Assembly (NCBI GenBank): GCA_013398015.1
Contig: VZRR01010730.1
Coordinates: 215,570-279,569 of the forward strand
Length of the DNA: 64,000 bases
Direction of reading: 5' to 3'
DNA from: Oreocharis arfaki
Lineage: Eukaryota > Chordata > Aves > Passeriformes > Paramythiidae
Below, one piece after another: positions 1 to 10,392 of this stretch (within the stretch, counting starts at the first letter, position 1; each line of letters begins with the position of its first letter). Position numbers and translations under genes: made by a program. The notes below the pieces were generated by a model. That model was not told the origin of the DNA and made no database searches. It worked only from the letters and a program-made list of their open reading frames with translations.

Positions 1-1061
1 AGAGCAGCCTCCTTGGAGACATATTAGTTGGTGTTTCTAATTAAACACCCTTATTGTTAAATTTGGCCTTATCTACATCCAAGTATATATGCAGCATCTG
101 GTAAGGAAATTTGTGACAGAGAAATTGCTCGGGTGAACATGCAGATCTGGAAGCTCCACTGGTAATGATGGAGTGTTCGTGATACTTATGGACCCAAAGA
201 TACCAACCAGAGTACCTCTGTGTACAGAACATCTGTTTTTCTTGGATTCGAGAGATTAGTTGCAAAAATAGTTGTGACACATTTATAAGCAGATGAGGCC
301 ATTAATTATAGTACAGCTTATTGAGTGTTGTATTTAAGGAAGCTAGAGTTTAAAGCTTCTGCACTCTTCACTGTGGCACAGCTGTGCTATCAGAATTTTG
401 CTATTAATATACTGCATTGTGATACTTGCTCAGCTGTCTGAAGTTAAGGAAACTGAGAGACAGCTCTGCTGTTAGATCAGGGCTCTGAGAGGTCAGAGCC
501 CACTGGCTGTTACAACAGGCCCACTGTGGTGAGAAAGACATTGTTCATCTTTTCAGTATCTGGTTCTCTTGTAGGAAGATGGCTTTTACAGTCCAAGTTG
601 CTCATAACCCACTTGCACATACTACTCTGAAGTGCCCAGAAGGAAAAGTCAGCAAAAGTGGGTGAGCCTCAAAGTATACAGCAATTGTAAAGTCATTCCC
701 TGGATCACAGAAGTGCTTCCTTTTCAGATTAGTGGAGACAGAAGGCTTGCTTGGCACATCAGTGGGTTTTGCCTGAACTGACTAAACCTTTATTTAAATA
801 AACTATTGGAATCACTATTATTCTCAGTTTTCAAGAAGTGGCAGTTAGAGAATTAAATGCATTATGAATCCTTCCCAATGGATCTCAAAGATATGTTTGA
901 GGTTTGCAACAGGTAGTAAATAAACTTGGATTCCAAAGAGTTGCAATTCACTTGCTATTATTTGGTTATGTAATACCTGTAGTAGGGCTTCCTGCTTGAC
1001 TGAATTACTTAAGTCAGCATTACTTTTTTCAGACAAAACCAGTTTCCCTTCCTGTCAAGCA
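1..1061. other. Non-coding stretch, nothing recognised
   Basis: AT-rich sequence with stops in all frames. The longest open frames are under 80 codons and have no recognisable protein features. I see no repeat family or RNA gene here. Confidence 0.5.
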
Positions 1062-1219
1062 TTTAGAATCATGGAATCATTTAGGCTGGGAAAGACCTTC
1101 CCCAGCACCGAGGTCAGACAGACGGGCCTGTAGTGCCCTGGATCCTCCCTCTGGGCCTTCTTCTTGATGGGCATCACCTTTGCCAGCCTCCAGCGAGCTG
1201 GGACCTCCCTGCTGAGCCA
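1062..1219 (-). mobile_element. CR1 LINE fragment, internally deleted (RT piece joined to 3' tail)
   Basis: On the minus strand, positions 1219-1097 encode a reverse-transcriptase segment typical of CR1 ORF2. It includes a REVPxxWRxAxVxPIxKK-like stretch followed by EDPGHYRPVCLTSVLGK, close to the common EDPGNYRPVSLTS motif. Immediately after GKV the sequence becomes the CR1 3' end (rc of 1067-1096: GGTCTTTCCCAGCCTAAATG, then two imperfect ATTCTATG-type units). The rest of the RT domain, including the YxDD active site, is missing, so the copy is dead. The upstream boundary is unclear; 1220-1440 may or may not belong to it. CR1 is the dominant bird LINE and is the main evidence for an avian source. 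Confidence 0.82.
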
Positions 1220-1441
1220 GGGCTGAAGTCTCCCTCGATTGCCCTCGGATTTCTTGTTGCACCTGCATCTCTGTCTGCCTGAAACATCAATAATGGGCCA
1301 TGGTTTGAGGGCCGTGCCAGGCTGGGAAACTCTTGTCACATCTTTAACCCGAGCCCTAGGCTGGCAGCACACTTCCCTAAGTGGGTTCAGTCTGCACATG
1401 GAGCCTTCTGTTCCCTCCTCAAGGCAGTCTCCTATGCAATG

Positions 1442-4400
1442 ACCTGTCTTTTTTTTTCTTTATGGGAGTAATTTTGAGCTCTTTGGAGGAAGGAATTTCA
1501 AAGTGATGAGAATAAAAGAGGGTTAAGTGACTGTCCCAGAGGCAGGTACAGCTGAAGACAGGGATTTCCAGTCCTGAGGACTCTTTAGGTAACATTACCT
1601 GTGAATGTCTGTGCTTTTAACACTTCCAGATTTGTAACATAGGGAGAAGTAAATGTGTTCAAACCAAAGCTTATTTCTGATTCTTAATAAATTAGTTTTC
1701 TGCCTAAATAGGGCAAATTGCTCTGAGATGGAATGACCTGAATAAATTCCTGTCAGAAGGCTCTTTTAGTCTGTGGAGTGAGCTCAAGTCCAATTATATT
1801 TTTCTAGCAGAGATGGATTGTATTCGGATTTCATACTATGAAATTCAGCTGGAAAAGAAAAAGGCATGGGGAAGGTTTTACCTTCCATACTACCAAGTTG
1901 CTGCAGAGCTCAGCTTAAGGAGATAGGTATCAGCAAGGCTCGAAGACAGTGCCATTTATCAAGGTATGGGGTTTTTCAAGGTGGGGGCAAGTTTCCAACT
2001 TGGTGCATTTGAAGAACTCTGAAATCTTACCCTGAATCCCTAACTCAATGTTATGTTAGTAATGTTATTTATTGCAACAAATATTTATCTATTCCATTTT
2101 ATACATGTAACACCTACCTGTGTATATTTGAAGTTGATAAAGGAGGGCTGTATGAAGTTTTATGAGCCCAGGTGCTAGAAAATTGTCTTTATCTGCTTTT
2201 TCACTTAAGCAGTGGCACAAAAAATCAACAAAGTTCTTAACAAAATGCTCACTGAGGTTTCAGACTTCTGGCTAGAAGAAACTTAAACATGCTTTCACTT
2301 CTTTGTAATAATTGAAATGTCTTGCTGACATCTCTGCCATTATATTTCTCTGCAAAACGGGTAATTCATCCTTGGTTTAGTTTGCTAAAAAACATACAGT
2401 CTTTGAAAAGTCAAATATTTGCATTTCCATCTTGACATTGCATTCCTCAGCTTTTACATGGAAAATGTGTCACTCATTTATTTGTGCAACAAAGTTGTAT
2501 CTTTTGAAGCGCTTACTAAACTGACTCTGAAATGCTGGCAGGGGATGTAGCTGTTGTAGATGTTGCTGTCAATCCTCCCCTCCCAGTCTCAACACTTTTT
2601 TGGCAAACTGTAGGAGAACTAATCAGCATATGCTTGTAAACTGTAGAAATTTGATTGTGCTCTGTGCTTAGTGAGTTTCTTTAAACATGGATGGCCTGTG
2701 TTCTGTGGTAGGAGTATAGAATATTTAAAGCTATGCAAATCCACTCATGGCTTTAAGGAACTATGTTGTTGGGGCTGTTTTCCACTTGTGTGTCTGAGGA
2801 AAGCATTCAGGTAAGTGCAACAAAGAAAGCAGAAGATACACAAATAGTTGTTGATGTTATAAAAAGGATGGAAAATACGGGATCTCCTTTTTTACATTAA
2901 CAGCTCCTGTTTTGGGAGGGAAAATTGTGATCTGTGGGCTGGAATAGAGGAATCCTCAGTAAGCCATGCATATGCTTGTTAACAATAAGCAGTACCAGAG
3001 AAGGTGCTGCTCTGAAATGGGATATCCCATTTCCCTTCAATAAACTGATTTAAAAAACACAGTGGAGAAAGGCTGGGCTGTTTAATCTGTTTGCAAGGTG
3101 CTTTTCTGATTTATGGTGGTTATTTTTTATCATTTGTTAAGAGGAGCAGAATACTTCTAAAGCTCTTTCTCTGGCATTGGGTTCAGAATTCAGGATTGAC
3201 TTGACAGCAGATCCTTTTCAGGAGGCTCACCCAGTGGTGCCCTGTGGTGCTGCCTCTCAGACTGTGTGCTCCTGCCACTCTGTGGAGGAGGTGGAAGCAC
3301 AGATCCCTTGCTACACGTGGGCCTTGCTCTGCTGTCCTTGGCTGGGGCTCTGGGCTCTTACTGGCCTGGCCGGAAGCAGCTGTGACCAGACTGGGGCAGC
3401 CCTGGTGACCAGCCCTGGCAGCCTCCTGCTCTGCAGGTGCTGCTGGTGGTGCCCAGTACCAGAGCTGTTCTGGGGGGAGCACTCTGTTCTCTCTGTAAGA
3501 GGCTCTGCAGTCTCCTTGAGCTGATCACGGGCCAAGTGGTCATGTTTAATTAAAAGCGTCCTGTATTTATGGGGCTGTCCCTCATGAACTGTTGAGAGCT
3601 CCAAGTTTTCTGACTGCATGCCCCCTCAGTTAAACCTCGGACAGCTGCAGGGAAAGGCCAGGCTAGCAGGAGGCTGTCATCTCAGCAGGCCATGGTGGTT
3701 CCATCACCAATCTCGGAAGCATCTGGCAGAAGAACACGGGGAATGTATGTCCCTGTCATGGAAAGAGCATGGTGGGGAGGCTGGCTGTGGCCATCCCCAA
3801 AAACATGGCAGCAGCAGAACCCTTGGCAGCCTGGATGTCCCACATCCTTAGATTTGCTTCTTTTGTAGCTAAGTTCTCCAAACATTTTGGTTGCTCCAGG
3901 CACTTGTAGGTCACCAGTGAAGTCATACGTGGCAGTTTTTCAAATTAAAACCAACTTCCCCATTCCCCCATTAATGCATTTCACTTTGAAAGGAGAATTC
4001 CTTGTGGTGGTTAACCTTGGGCATGCCTGACCGAGTACCATTCCATACAGGTGTGCTTGCATTTCCTTGACAATTTGTAGGTTGTAATGAGCTTGCAGGA
4101 CCAGAGTTTCCTGTGCTTGGGGAAGCTATTAATGGCATAACTTGGAGCCTGTAGCTTTTTTTGTCTCTTATGAGTGAACAGGATCCTGTCCTTTTAAGAT
4201 TTTGTTTGGCTTTGAGGCAAACCTTTAACTTTCTTTTTCCCCAGTTATTATCAAAGAGAGTGAATGTGCTGCATCCAGTGTGAATTCTGACAAAAGCTTG
4301 AGTGATTGGGGTTGACTGAGGGTTTTGTGGTGACTTCAGAGGTTGAGTCTGTGCCCAGCAGATGCATGAGGAAGGAAGGCTGGAGGATGTGAAGAAGCTG

Positions 4401-7194
4401 AGTGTGCCAGTGCTAACTAAAAATCATCAGAGCTAGGAAACAAAAGGCCTAGAGGCCAAGCACTGCCACTGAGGTTTGGAAAGTACTGTAAATGTTGGTG
4501 TTTCAATAGACAGGAGGAACGTGATACTGGTGCTTTTGGGCTGTGACTAGTTTCAAAACCAGGTATTTCTAAAACATGGGAATGCTTAGCAAAGAATCAG
4601 GTGTTTTTCTCTTTGTTTTTGAGTGTTTGGTGTTTTTTTCCTAAGACATACCTGTTCTTGCTAGAAAAACTGTTTTGTTTCAAATGGAAACAGGAGCTGG
4701 AAGTCAGAAGAGGAAGAGAACAGCAGGAATGGAAAGCAAATTGGTAAATTCAGTCTGCTGTTGTGACATGTTTATGGTGTGTGATCGGCCCTATGGAGCC
4801 TGATTAGCACATTCCCAGCAGACAGAGCTGTTTGCACAGCAGGAGGAATGGCAGGATTAACGTGAGCTCACTGTGGATGCAGTGTGCTGAAAAAGCCTGA
4901 GCAGGGGGCAATCATCAAGCTGTGTTTAATGAATCTGGTAGTGGTCACTCTTTTGCAGGGAGATCAAAAACAAGCAAAGAGCTGCTGCGGTTTTAAGGCT
5001 TTTCAAGAAGCATCGGGTTGAACTTTGATTTACCAGAAAGAAAAACATTAATTACATCACCCTTGTGCTGATGCTCTGTATTTCAGCCCCTGGTTAAAAA
5101 AAAACCCAGCTACAAACAGGGTAAGAAATATTAATGCTGGAAATAGGGCCTCTAATTACTGGAGGAGTGAGAGTATTGCATATACTTTCTCTAAGGTTGG
5201 AACTGTCATGAAGAGTGGATGAAAAAAGGATTTAGGTGTATTTTTCATGGCAGAAATAGGGAGTCCCTGCAGAATCCTCTTTAGCGCTTTGTCCTTTTTG
5301 GATATGGTAAATTTGGGAAGGAACATTCCATTGAAGAATGGAAGGGTTAACTGAAAATCACTGCCTCTGCACGTGTCAGGGACACCAGGCTGCAGCTGCT
5401 CTGCAAATAGTTGCTTTACTAAAGATCCATTTTAGCTTAATGAAGTTGGTTGCTACATAGCACATGGAGAACACCAGCTCAGAAAATTGAGTAATGATTG
5501 ATCTAAGCTGTGTGTTAATTTTTTCATATTATTGTCATTCCTCCTGCCAGTGTCCTGAACACAATTAAGTGTACTCAGATCCTATTTTAGCACTGCTCTT
5601 GGAAATGAGTCAGAACAAATGTCTGGAACTTTTTTTTTTTAAGAGAACTATTGTGAGCCCTTTAAAAGTATGTCTGTAATAATCAGTAGGAACACTTCTG
5701 ACAATTTTGCCATTGATTAAAGGAGACTAGTCTGAAACACTAGTGCAGGCACTAAACTGTGCATTTCCTGCAGGTTATAGTGTAGTACATCCTGATATTA
5801 GGCATAAATGGTAACCAGAGAAGTGGTGCAGTAGCTGTAGGAGGGCAAATTTCACTGTTTCTGTGAAAAATGGTAACACCAACAATGACACATTTTACTT
5901 GTGGCGAAATTCTGGAACATTAATGCCTAACTGGGAGGTGCTCATGCAGCACTTGTGTAGCTAGATCTGTAACATGTTATGATGAGTGACTGGGTGTTGA
6001 GTACAATTTTCCTGATTTAGGTGTATTTGATTTGACAGAGCTGGAGCTGTGTAAATCCAGCAGATGTAAGGCTTGTTTGTAGTGCAAGTATTGCTGGCCA
6101 GCCCAAAGCGAGCTCAATGGGATGTTGTAAAAGCTGGGGCTGTGACCTGTACCTTGGACAGTGCTCCATCACTTTAGCAAGCCATGGACTGCACTGCGGA
6201 ACCAAGAGGTTCCTTCAGTGCGTTGCAAAATCTGGATGTACTCTATCAAGAGCCTTCTTCATTACACTTCCTCTTTTCTGAGACATTTTGCTTTATTTCA
6301 AGGAACAATCTCTGTTTATTAGATTATGCAAATAGGAGAGTCATTCTTTGCTTACCATGGAGCTTTCATCACAATATTCCAGTGATAGAAGAGATTGTAT
6401 CCTTTTTCAGAGGTTCCACCTTATACAATTTCTATTAAGCCAATACATATTTTTATGAATAGTGAAAATTATAACATTTCTCGGTTATGAATGAATATAA
6501 TATCAGTGGAAGAAAATCATTACTTCTTTGCAAAGGAAGATGAAGTATTGTTGTTCTGTTAGAGCTCTTTGAAGGAGCACATTGAGAACAATGATCTGCT
6601 TGATGTGGTGTTTGTATTTCCAAAAGTCTTTTCACTGAAGGCTTCTAAAGTATCCAGGCTGTTACAGAATAAGCATTTAGCGAATAATGTCATCTAGATA
6701 TTCATTGTAAATAAACAGGTTAACCCCCCCAGAGAGTTACAGTTATTACTGCCCAGATTTCATTACTAGTGGAACTAAGAGTTATAGCATTCACTATGCT
6801 CATAACTGACCTGGAAAAATTACTGAAGCAGGGGAGAAACAGTCTGAGTTATTCCAGAGTGTTGAAATGTAATTGATGCTGTCAGTGTCAAGAGTTGTAG
6901 AAAATACCATGAAGGAACAATACAATGCCAGATGAAACTCAAAACTGGAGGAAAACTGTCCTGATGGGCTGTATGTGTTGATGGGGTTTAAATTAGCCAT
7001 TGTTGCTTATGAAAGAGATTTTTGAATAATTTGGGGTAATTCTTAAAACGTCAGCTCAGTGTTTGGGTAGCATGCAAAAGAATAACAGAAGGTTAGGAGT
7101 TACTTGTGAGAAGACTAGAGAACTCAATGTGCCGCTCCTGGAATGCAGGGAACAGAAGGGAACAGAAGAGAGCACAGAACTCCTGCCAGGCGTG
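1442..7194. other. Non-coding stretch with a palindrome and poly(T) runs
   Basis: No gene recognised in 5.7 kb. The interval 3177-3850 is richer in GC and carries overlapping 60-115 codon frames on both strands, but their residue content (Cys/Trp/Leu-rich) looks accidental. A perfect 20-bp palindrome lies at 3014-3033. A short poly(T) run is at 5630-5640. The segment 7105-7194 has purine-rich GGAACAGAAG repeats and may already be part of the LTR that follows. Confidence 0.45.
3014..3033. repeat. Perfect 20-bp palindrome
   Basis: GAAATGGGAT followed by ATCCCATTTC is its own reverse complement with no spacer. No neighbouring element explains it, so it may be chance or a dimer-binding site. Confidence 0.6.
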
Positions 7195-7483
7195 TGTTAT
7201 GAATGAACAAGGAGGGTCGGCTTTCGTAGTCCTGTTAGGTTGAGAGTTGATCTGTTGGTGATTAGTTTAGAAGGTTACTGTTAAATCACAAGTTCATGAT
7301 TGGTTGTTAATTACAATGTTAAGTATTAATTCTGGTTAGGTGATAATCAGTTATACGGTTCATTGTTTAATATTGTTACGTTTTAAGGGGGTTTGTGGGT
7401 ACATTAGAAACAGGTTTTTAATATGTATTAGTGACAGGTAATGGGTGAGTGGCAGGGAAAGCCAGAACTTTCTAGAAAAAGAA

Positions 7484-7491
7484 TGACGTCA
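7484..7491. promoter_or_regulatory. cAMP response element in LTR U3
   Basis: Perfect palindromic TGACGTCA about 190 bp upstream of the LTR TATA box, in the usual retroviral enhancer position. It is the consensus for CREB/ATF-family factors. Whether it is active is unknown. Confidence 0.6.
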
Positions 7492-7671
7492 GGTAATTAT
7501 CGTAAGGGGATAAAATAAGACCTTGGATTGGATAAGACCTGGACCAGTCATTCGACGCCCCGAGATCACCCCAAGACAACGAGCCAATCATCCAGACAGC
7601 GAGCCAACGTCAGCCAATGGGAGAGCTGCCGGGAGGAGGGCTTGGGGAGAGGGCAGGGCTACCGTGTGGGC

Positions 7672-7678
7672 TATAAAA
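7672..7678 (+). promoter_or_regulatory. LTR TATA box
   Basis: TATAAAA in a GC-rich context, 138 bp before the LTR polyadenylation signal, with CCAAT boxes 60-90 bp upstream. Transcription would start near 7700. Confidence 0.65.
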
Positions 7679-7809
7679 AGCCGCTCCCATCGAGAGACAG
7701 GGTGTCTGACCATTTGCTGGACAGTGAACAGGCATCCAGCGTGGGTCCTTCCCTTGGGCTAGGCCAGCCCGCCGCAGGAAACCCTAATTGTTCCCTTTTT
7801 AATCTTTTT

Positions 7810-7815
7810 AATAAA
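7810..7815 (+). terminator. LTR polyadenylation signal
   Basis: AATAAA in a T-rich context, 37 bp before the LTR end, as expected at the R/U5 border of a retroviral LTR. Confidence 0.65.
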
Positions 7816-7854
7816 ATATTTTCATTGGATAATGGGCTGCGCATTTTCTTCAAC

Positions 7855-7872
7855 TGGGGATTCGTCCAGCAT
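7855..7872 (+). other. Retroviral primer binding site, tRNA-Pro-like
   Basis: Two bases after the LTR end lies TGGGGATTCGTCCAGCAT. It matches the classical tRNA-Pro primer binding site (TGGGGGCTCGTCCGGGAT) at 14 of 18 positions, including the first five and the central TCGTCC. tRNA-Pro priming is typical of gammaretrovirus-like class I elements. The mismatches could be decay or a different tRNA. Confidence 0.7.
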
Positions 7873-8261
7873 AGGCCATGCCCTTGGCAATGCCAGCAGA
7901 GCCCTCATGAAAAGGATCCAGGCTGGATTTCTGGCAACATCGGAGGAATCTCTTGGTGCCATTGGAGGACAGCTGACCTATCCCTGGAGGAACGAGGAGA
8001 GTTTTCCCCTTTGAGGGAATGAGGACAGCTCCGGAGGGGGAGAGAGGAGCTCCGCGCTGAACCGCCCGCCAGGAGTGGTAGGTGTCCTGCGGGGTGGTGA
8101 GGAGTGGTGTGAGTGAAAGGTGTGTGAATGAGACGGGAACAGGCATCCTGATTCCCTTCTGGCTGCTGTTCCAGACTCCCACGAGCGGCCAGCTGGCGAA
8201 GGGGCGAAGCGAATGTGCAAAGTGAGTGAGTGAGCCACCCCGGGTAGGGCTGATACCCCTG

Positions 8262-8640
8262 ACCCTGACTGGGGCTTCTGAGGAGTGAGAGCCAAGCTCC
8301 TCCTCAGAAGTTAGGGATGATGGGATCAAGGGGAGGTGATTCCCAATGCCAGGGGCAAACACCGTTCTCCAAAGATGGCCTTGAGCCGGTGTGGTAAATC
8401 CCGGAAGGGGTCTTCACCAGGGTCACTACCTGGGAAGTAGTAATGGCATGGAGCCCTAAAACTCCCACCCGTCTGGGGGGTTCGGGAGTGTGAGCCTCAA
8501 ACCCTGACTGGGGGCTTCTGAGAGAGCGGATGGGTTATCAGAGGTCTGGGATGCCGAGGGTCAAGGGATGACTCTTGATGCCCGAAGCTAACATCGCTTT
8601 CGGAAGACAGCCATGAGCTGGTGTGATGGAGTCCAGCCCC
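8262..8640 (+). repeat. Degenerate tandem duplication, period 239 bp
   Basis: ACCCTGACTGGG-GCTTCTGAG occurs at 8262 and again at 8501. The following roughly 130 bp align with substitutions and small gaps: GGGATGATGGGATCAAGGG against GGGATGCCGAGGGTCAAGGG, then GAGCCGGTGTGGT against GAGCTGGTGTGAT. The copies are diverged, so the duplication is old relative to the element, or the consensus carries it. Confidence 0.65.
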
Positions 8641-9043
8641 TCTGGGCTTACGTAGGCTAAGGGTTTGTGATGGATTGAGGCCCAAGAAAGGGATTCTTTA
8701 AAAGGAGGGAGGGGGACTCTCAGACTGGTTTCTGAGCATCTGGTCTGGTCGAGGCCATGAAGTGCAATTTGGAAGGTGAAACGGTTTGGCGAGAGTATGC
8801 ATGGAGGGAGGGGGGATACGAATGCTAGAGAGAGAGAGAGGTTTCGAGAGGATGAATGTCCCCCTCCTTCACTTTTTAAATGAAGTTTTGCCTCCCATCT
8901 TGAAGTCAGTTTCTTTGGAGCGAGTGGAATGAGGTATAGTCTGTTGCTGAGAGCGAGTGTGGTGTGTGTTTATGTGCTGGGGGATCAGGAAGAGAGAGTG
9001 AGGATTGTTTCTCAATTTGTTCTCGTCAGCGTGAGGCAGAAAG

Positions 9044-9254
9044 GCCTCCATTTTGTCGCATGAGGGGGGAAAGGCCGCCATTTTGTGGCTGCTATCTTGA
9101 GAGGGGCGGCAGGCCACCATATTGAGAAGGGTAGGGCCGCCATCTTGAGAAGGATAGCGTGGCCATTTTGAGAGGGGCTCAATTCCTCCGGGGAGTTCCC
9201 ACGGTCCTCTATTTTGAGCCACCATATTGAGAGGGATAGGGTGGCCATTTTGAG
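9044..9254 (+). repeat. Array of YY1-like CCATnTTG motifs in the ERV leader
   Basis: At least seven same-orientation motifs of the form (GCCG/C)CCAT(T/C/A)TTG occur: 9048-9055, 9074-9085, 9112-9124, 9136-9147, 9161-9170, 9217-9228 and 9241-9252. Degenerate CTATCTTG (9092) and CTATTTTG (9208) units lie between, separated by purine-rich GAGAGGGG spacers. GCCGCCATnTT is the reverse of the known YY1 consensus AAnATGGCGGC; two copies match it fully. An 88-bp higher-order repeat (AATTCCTCC at 9181 and 9269) overlaps the array. YY1 binding is inference. Confidence 0.65.
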
Positions 9255-9359
9255 AAGAGCCATGGGAAAATTCCTCCTGCAGTTCCCACAGCCCTCCACT
9301 CCAAGTTGGGATTTCTGGCAGGAATAAGAGTCCATTATATAGGTGAGAGTACCCCAATC

Positions 9360-9517
9360 ATGGGAAATTTACCAGTATATTTTCTCACAGCAGGCTTAAC
9401 TGTTCCACCACCTCCTGTAATGGGATCCAATTGCACAAAGCCCTAGAAGAAATCCCTAAAGGAATCAACCCATGGGATGAATATTCCGCTGAAAAATCCT
9501 TTGGGACATATGCTGAA
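9360..9517 (+). pseudogene. gag: gag 5' end fragment, broken
   Basis: ATG-GGA at 9360 starts a frame beginning Met-Gly-Asn, the arrangement found at the myristoylated N terminus of class I Gag polyproteins. A Pro-rich stretch follows near residues 16-19. The frame stops after 29 codons (TAG at 9444-9446). The +1 frame is then open through to the FASN junction, suggesting one frameshift. The assignment rests on position (after leader, before captured sequence) and the Met-Gly start, since the fragment is too short to show a matrix fold. It would encode no functional product. Confidence 0.4.
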
Positions 9518-9560
9518 GGAATGGCTGCTGTTGGTCTGATATGGGAGGAATGTAAACAAC

Positions 9561-9565
9561 CCTGT
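9561..9565 (+). repeat. Target-site duplication, left copy
   Basis: CCTGT within the FASN codons for Cys/Pro; an identical copy lies at 10388-10392 on the other side of the solo LTR. Removing one copy plus the LTR restores FASN continuity. Confidence 0.9.
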
Positions 9566-10068
9566 TGTCAAACATGAAATTAGGAGTTGGCTTTCTCATT
9601 CAGGAAATCTTAATTGATTAAAGTTAAAATCATAATTAATGAAGTTATTAATCAGTTTGTTAAAGTTGATAAGAGTTTGCAGTTGTGTTCCAAGTGTTGT
9701 GTGTTGTTTTTGAGAGTTGAACAAAGTTTTGAGGTTTATCTTTATTAGAAAACTCCTGTTAAAAGTTAAAGGAATCCTCCAGGCTTAGCTGCTTTCTAAG
9801 GAGAAAAACCCCTCACCCCTGGCTAAAAGGACTACTTTTAGCCACCAGCCGTTGGCCTGTCACTTAGCTCCATGGCAACCATGAATTTTAATGAGGCAGC
9901 TCCCCGCCGAAAAACCCTGATGACATCACACAAAAGACTGCACCCTAGTGACGACGAGCCATTGGACAGAGAGCTGTACATCAATCATGGACTTTTGCCA
10001 ATCACCCTCCACTTTAGGGGTGGACTAAGGGCGGATCGGGGGCGGTGATGGGGGGGGAACAAAAAGAG

Positions 10069-10075
10069 TATAAAA
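10069..10075 (+). promoter_or_regulatory. TATA box of the solo LTR
   Basis: TATAAAA just downstream of GGGCGG/GGGGCGG boxes (10030-10046). A promoter here would read rightward into the FASN remnant. Confidence 0.65.
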
Positions 10076-10336
10076 CCTTGTGCGCAGCCGGAAGAGCCTG
10101 CTTTTTCACTTCGGACTAGCCGGTGTTGAAGCCCGGTGCTGTGACCATTAGGCCTGCTCTCTATTTAGAGACCCTGTAAAACCTTTTTGCTTCGGGATAG
10201 CTGAAGCAAGGCACAGCGCTGCAGAGCTCTGCCTTAGGCAAATAGCCGGACAGGCTGCAAGCGTCTCCGATCTCTGCGGACCCGGCTTTTGTTATTTACT
10301 TGATTTTTTTGATTTTCCCCAGTTAATGCCCTTTTT

Positions 10337-10342
10337 AATAAA
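10337..10342 (+). terminator. Polyadenylation signal of the solo LTR
   Basis: AATAAA 45 bp before the LTR end, in a T-rich region, at the expected R/U5 position. Confidence 0.65.
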
Positions 10343-10387
10343 TTACCTTTTTTGTTTAAAACCGAGAGTTGTCTCCCTTTTCTCACA

Positions 10388-10392
10388 CCTGT
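10388..10392 (+). repeat. Target-site duplication, right copy
   Basis: CCTGT identical to 9561-9565; the FASN reading frame resumes from here. Confidence 0.9.

Larger units (their letters stand above)
7195..7852 (+). mobile_element. 5' LTR of class I-like endogenous retrovirus
   Basis: The right end is well defined: TTTTCTTCA, two bases, then a primer binding site. Within it are a perfect CRE (TGACGTCA, 7484-7491), CCAAT boxes near 7584 and 7613, a TATA box (TATAAAA, 7672-7678) and a polyadenylation signal (AATAAA, 7810-7815), in the order expected for U3-R-U5. The left end is uncertain: TGTTATGAATG at 7195 is my choice, and a TGTGAGAAG at about 7105 is an alternative. No second copy exists in the window to fix the border. 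It differs in sequence from the LTR at 9566. Confidence 0.72.
7873..9359 (+). mobile_element. Long untranslated leader of the ERV
   Basis: About 1.5 kb between primer binding site and gag-like start, GC-rich compared with the flanks. Open frames on both strands are mutually overlapping and resemble no retroviral protein. It holds a degenerate tandem duplication (about 8262-8400 and 8501-8640, offset 239 bp), a short GA tract near 8830 and a YY1-like motif array (9044-9254). The long leader is structurally plausible for class I elements. A packaging signal would be expected here, but I cannot point to it. Confidence 0.6.
9566..10387 (+). mobile_element. Solo LTR (822 bp) inserted in the FASN retrocopy
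   Basis: It starts TGTCAAAC and ends TTCTCACA (TG...CA), flanked by a perfect 5-bp duplication CCTGT (9561-9565, 10388-10392). FASN coding homology continues exactly across it. Inside are a GC-box-rich segment (10028-10058), a TATA box (10069-10075) and a polyadenylation signal AATAAA (10337-10342), giving a U3-R-U5 order on the plus strand. It shares no extended sequence with the LTR at 7195, so it is a different family. The 5-bp duplication fits ERVL-like or some class I elements. No internal proviral sequence remains, as after LTR-LTR recombination. Confidence 0.9.

Noticed and set aside
7528..8362. Open frames of 164 and 170 codons across the LTR and leader
   Set aside because: They cross the LTR end and primer binding site, which is untranslated in retroviruses, and resemble no Gag or other viral protein.
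8869..9357. 162-codon minus frame with repeated KMA/KWP units
   Set aside because: The repeats are the YY1-like DNA motif array read in reverse, on the antisense strand of an untranslated leader.
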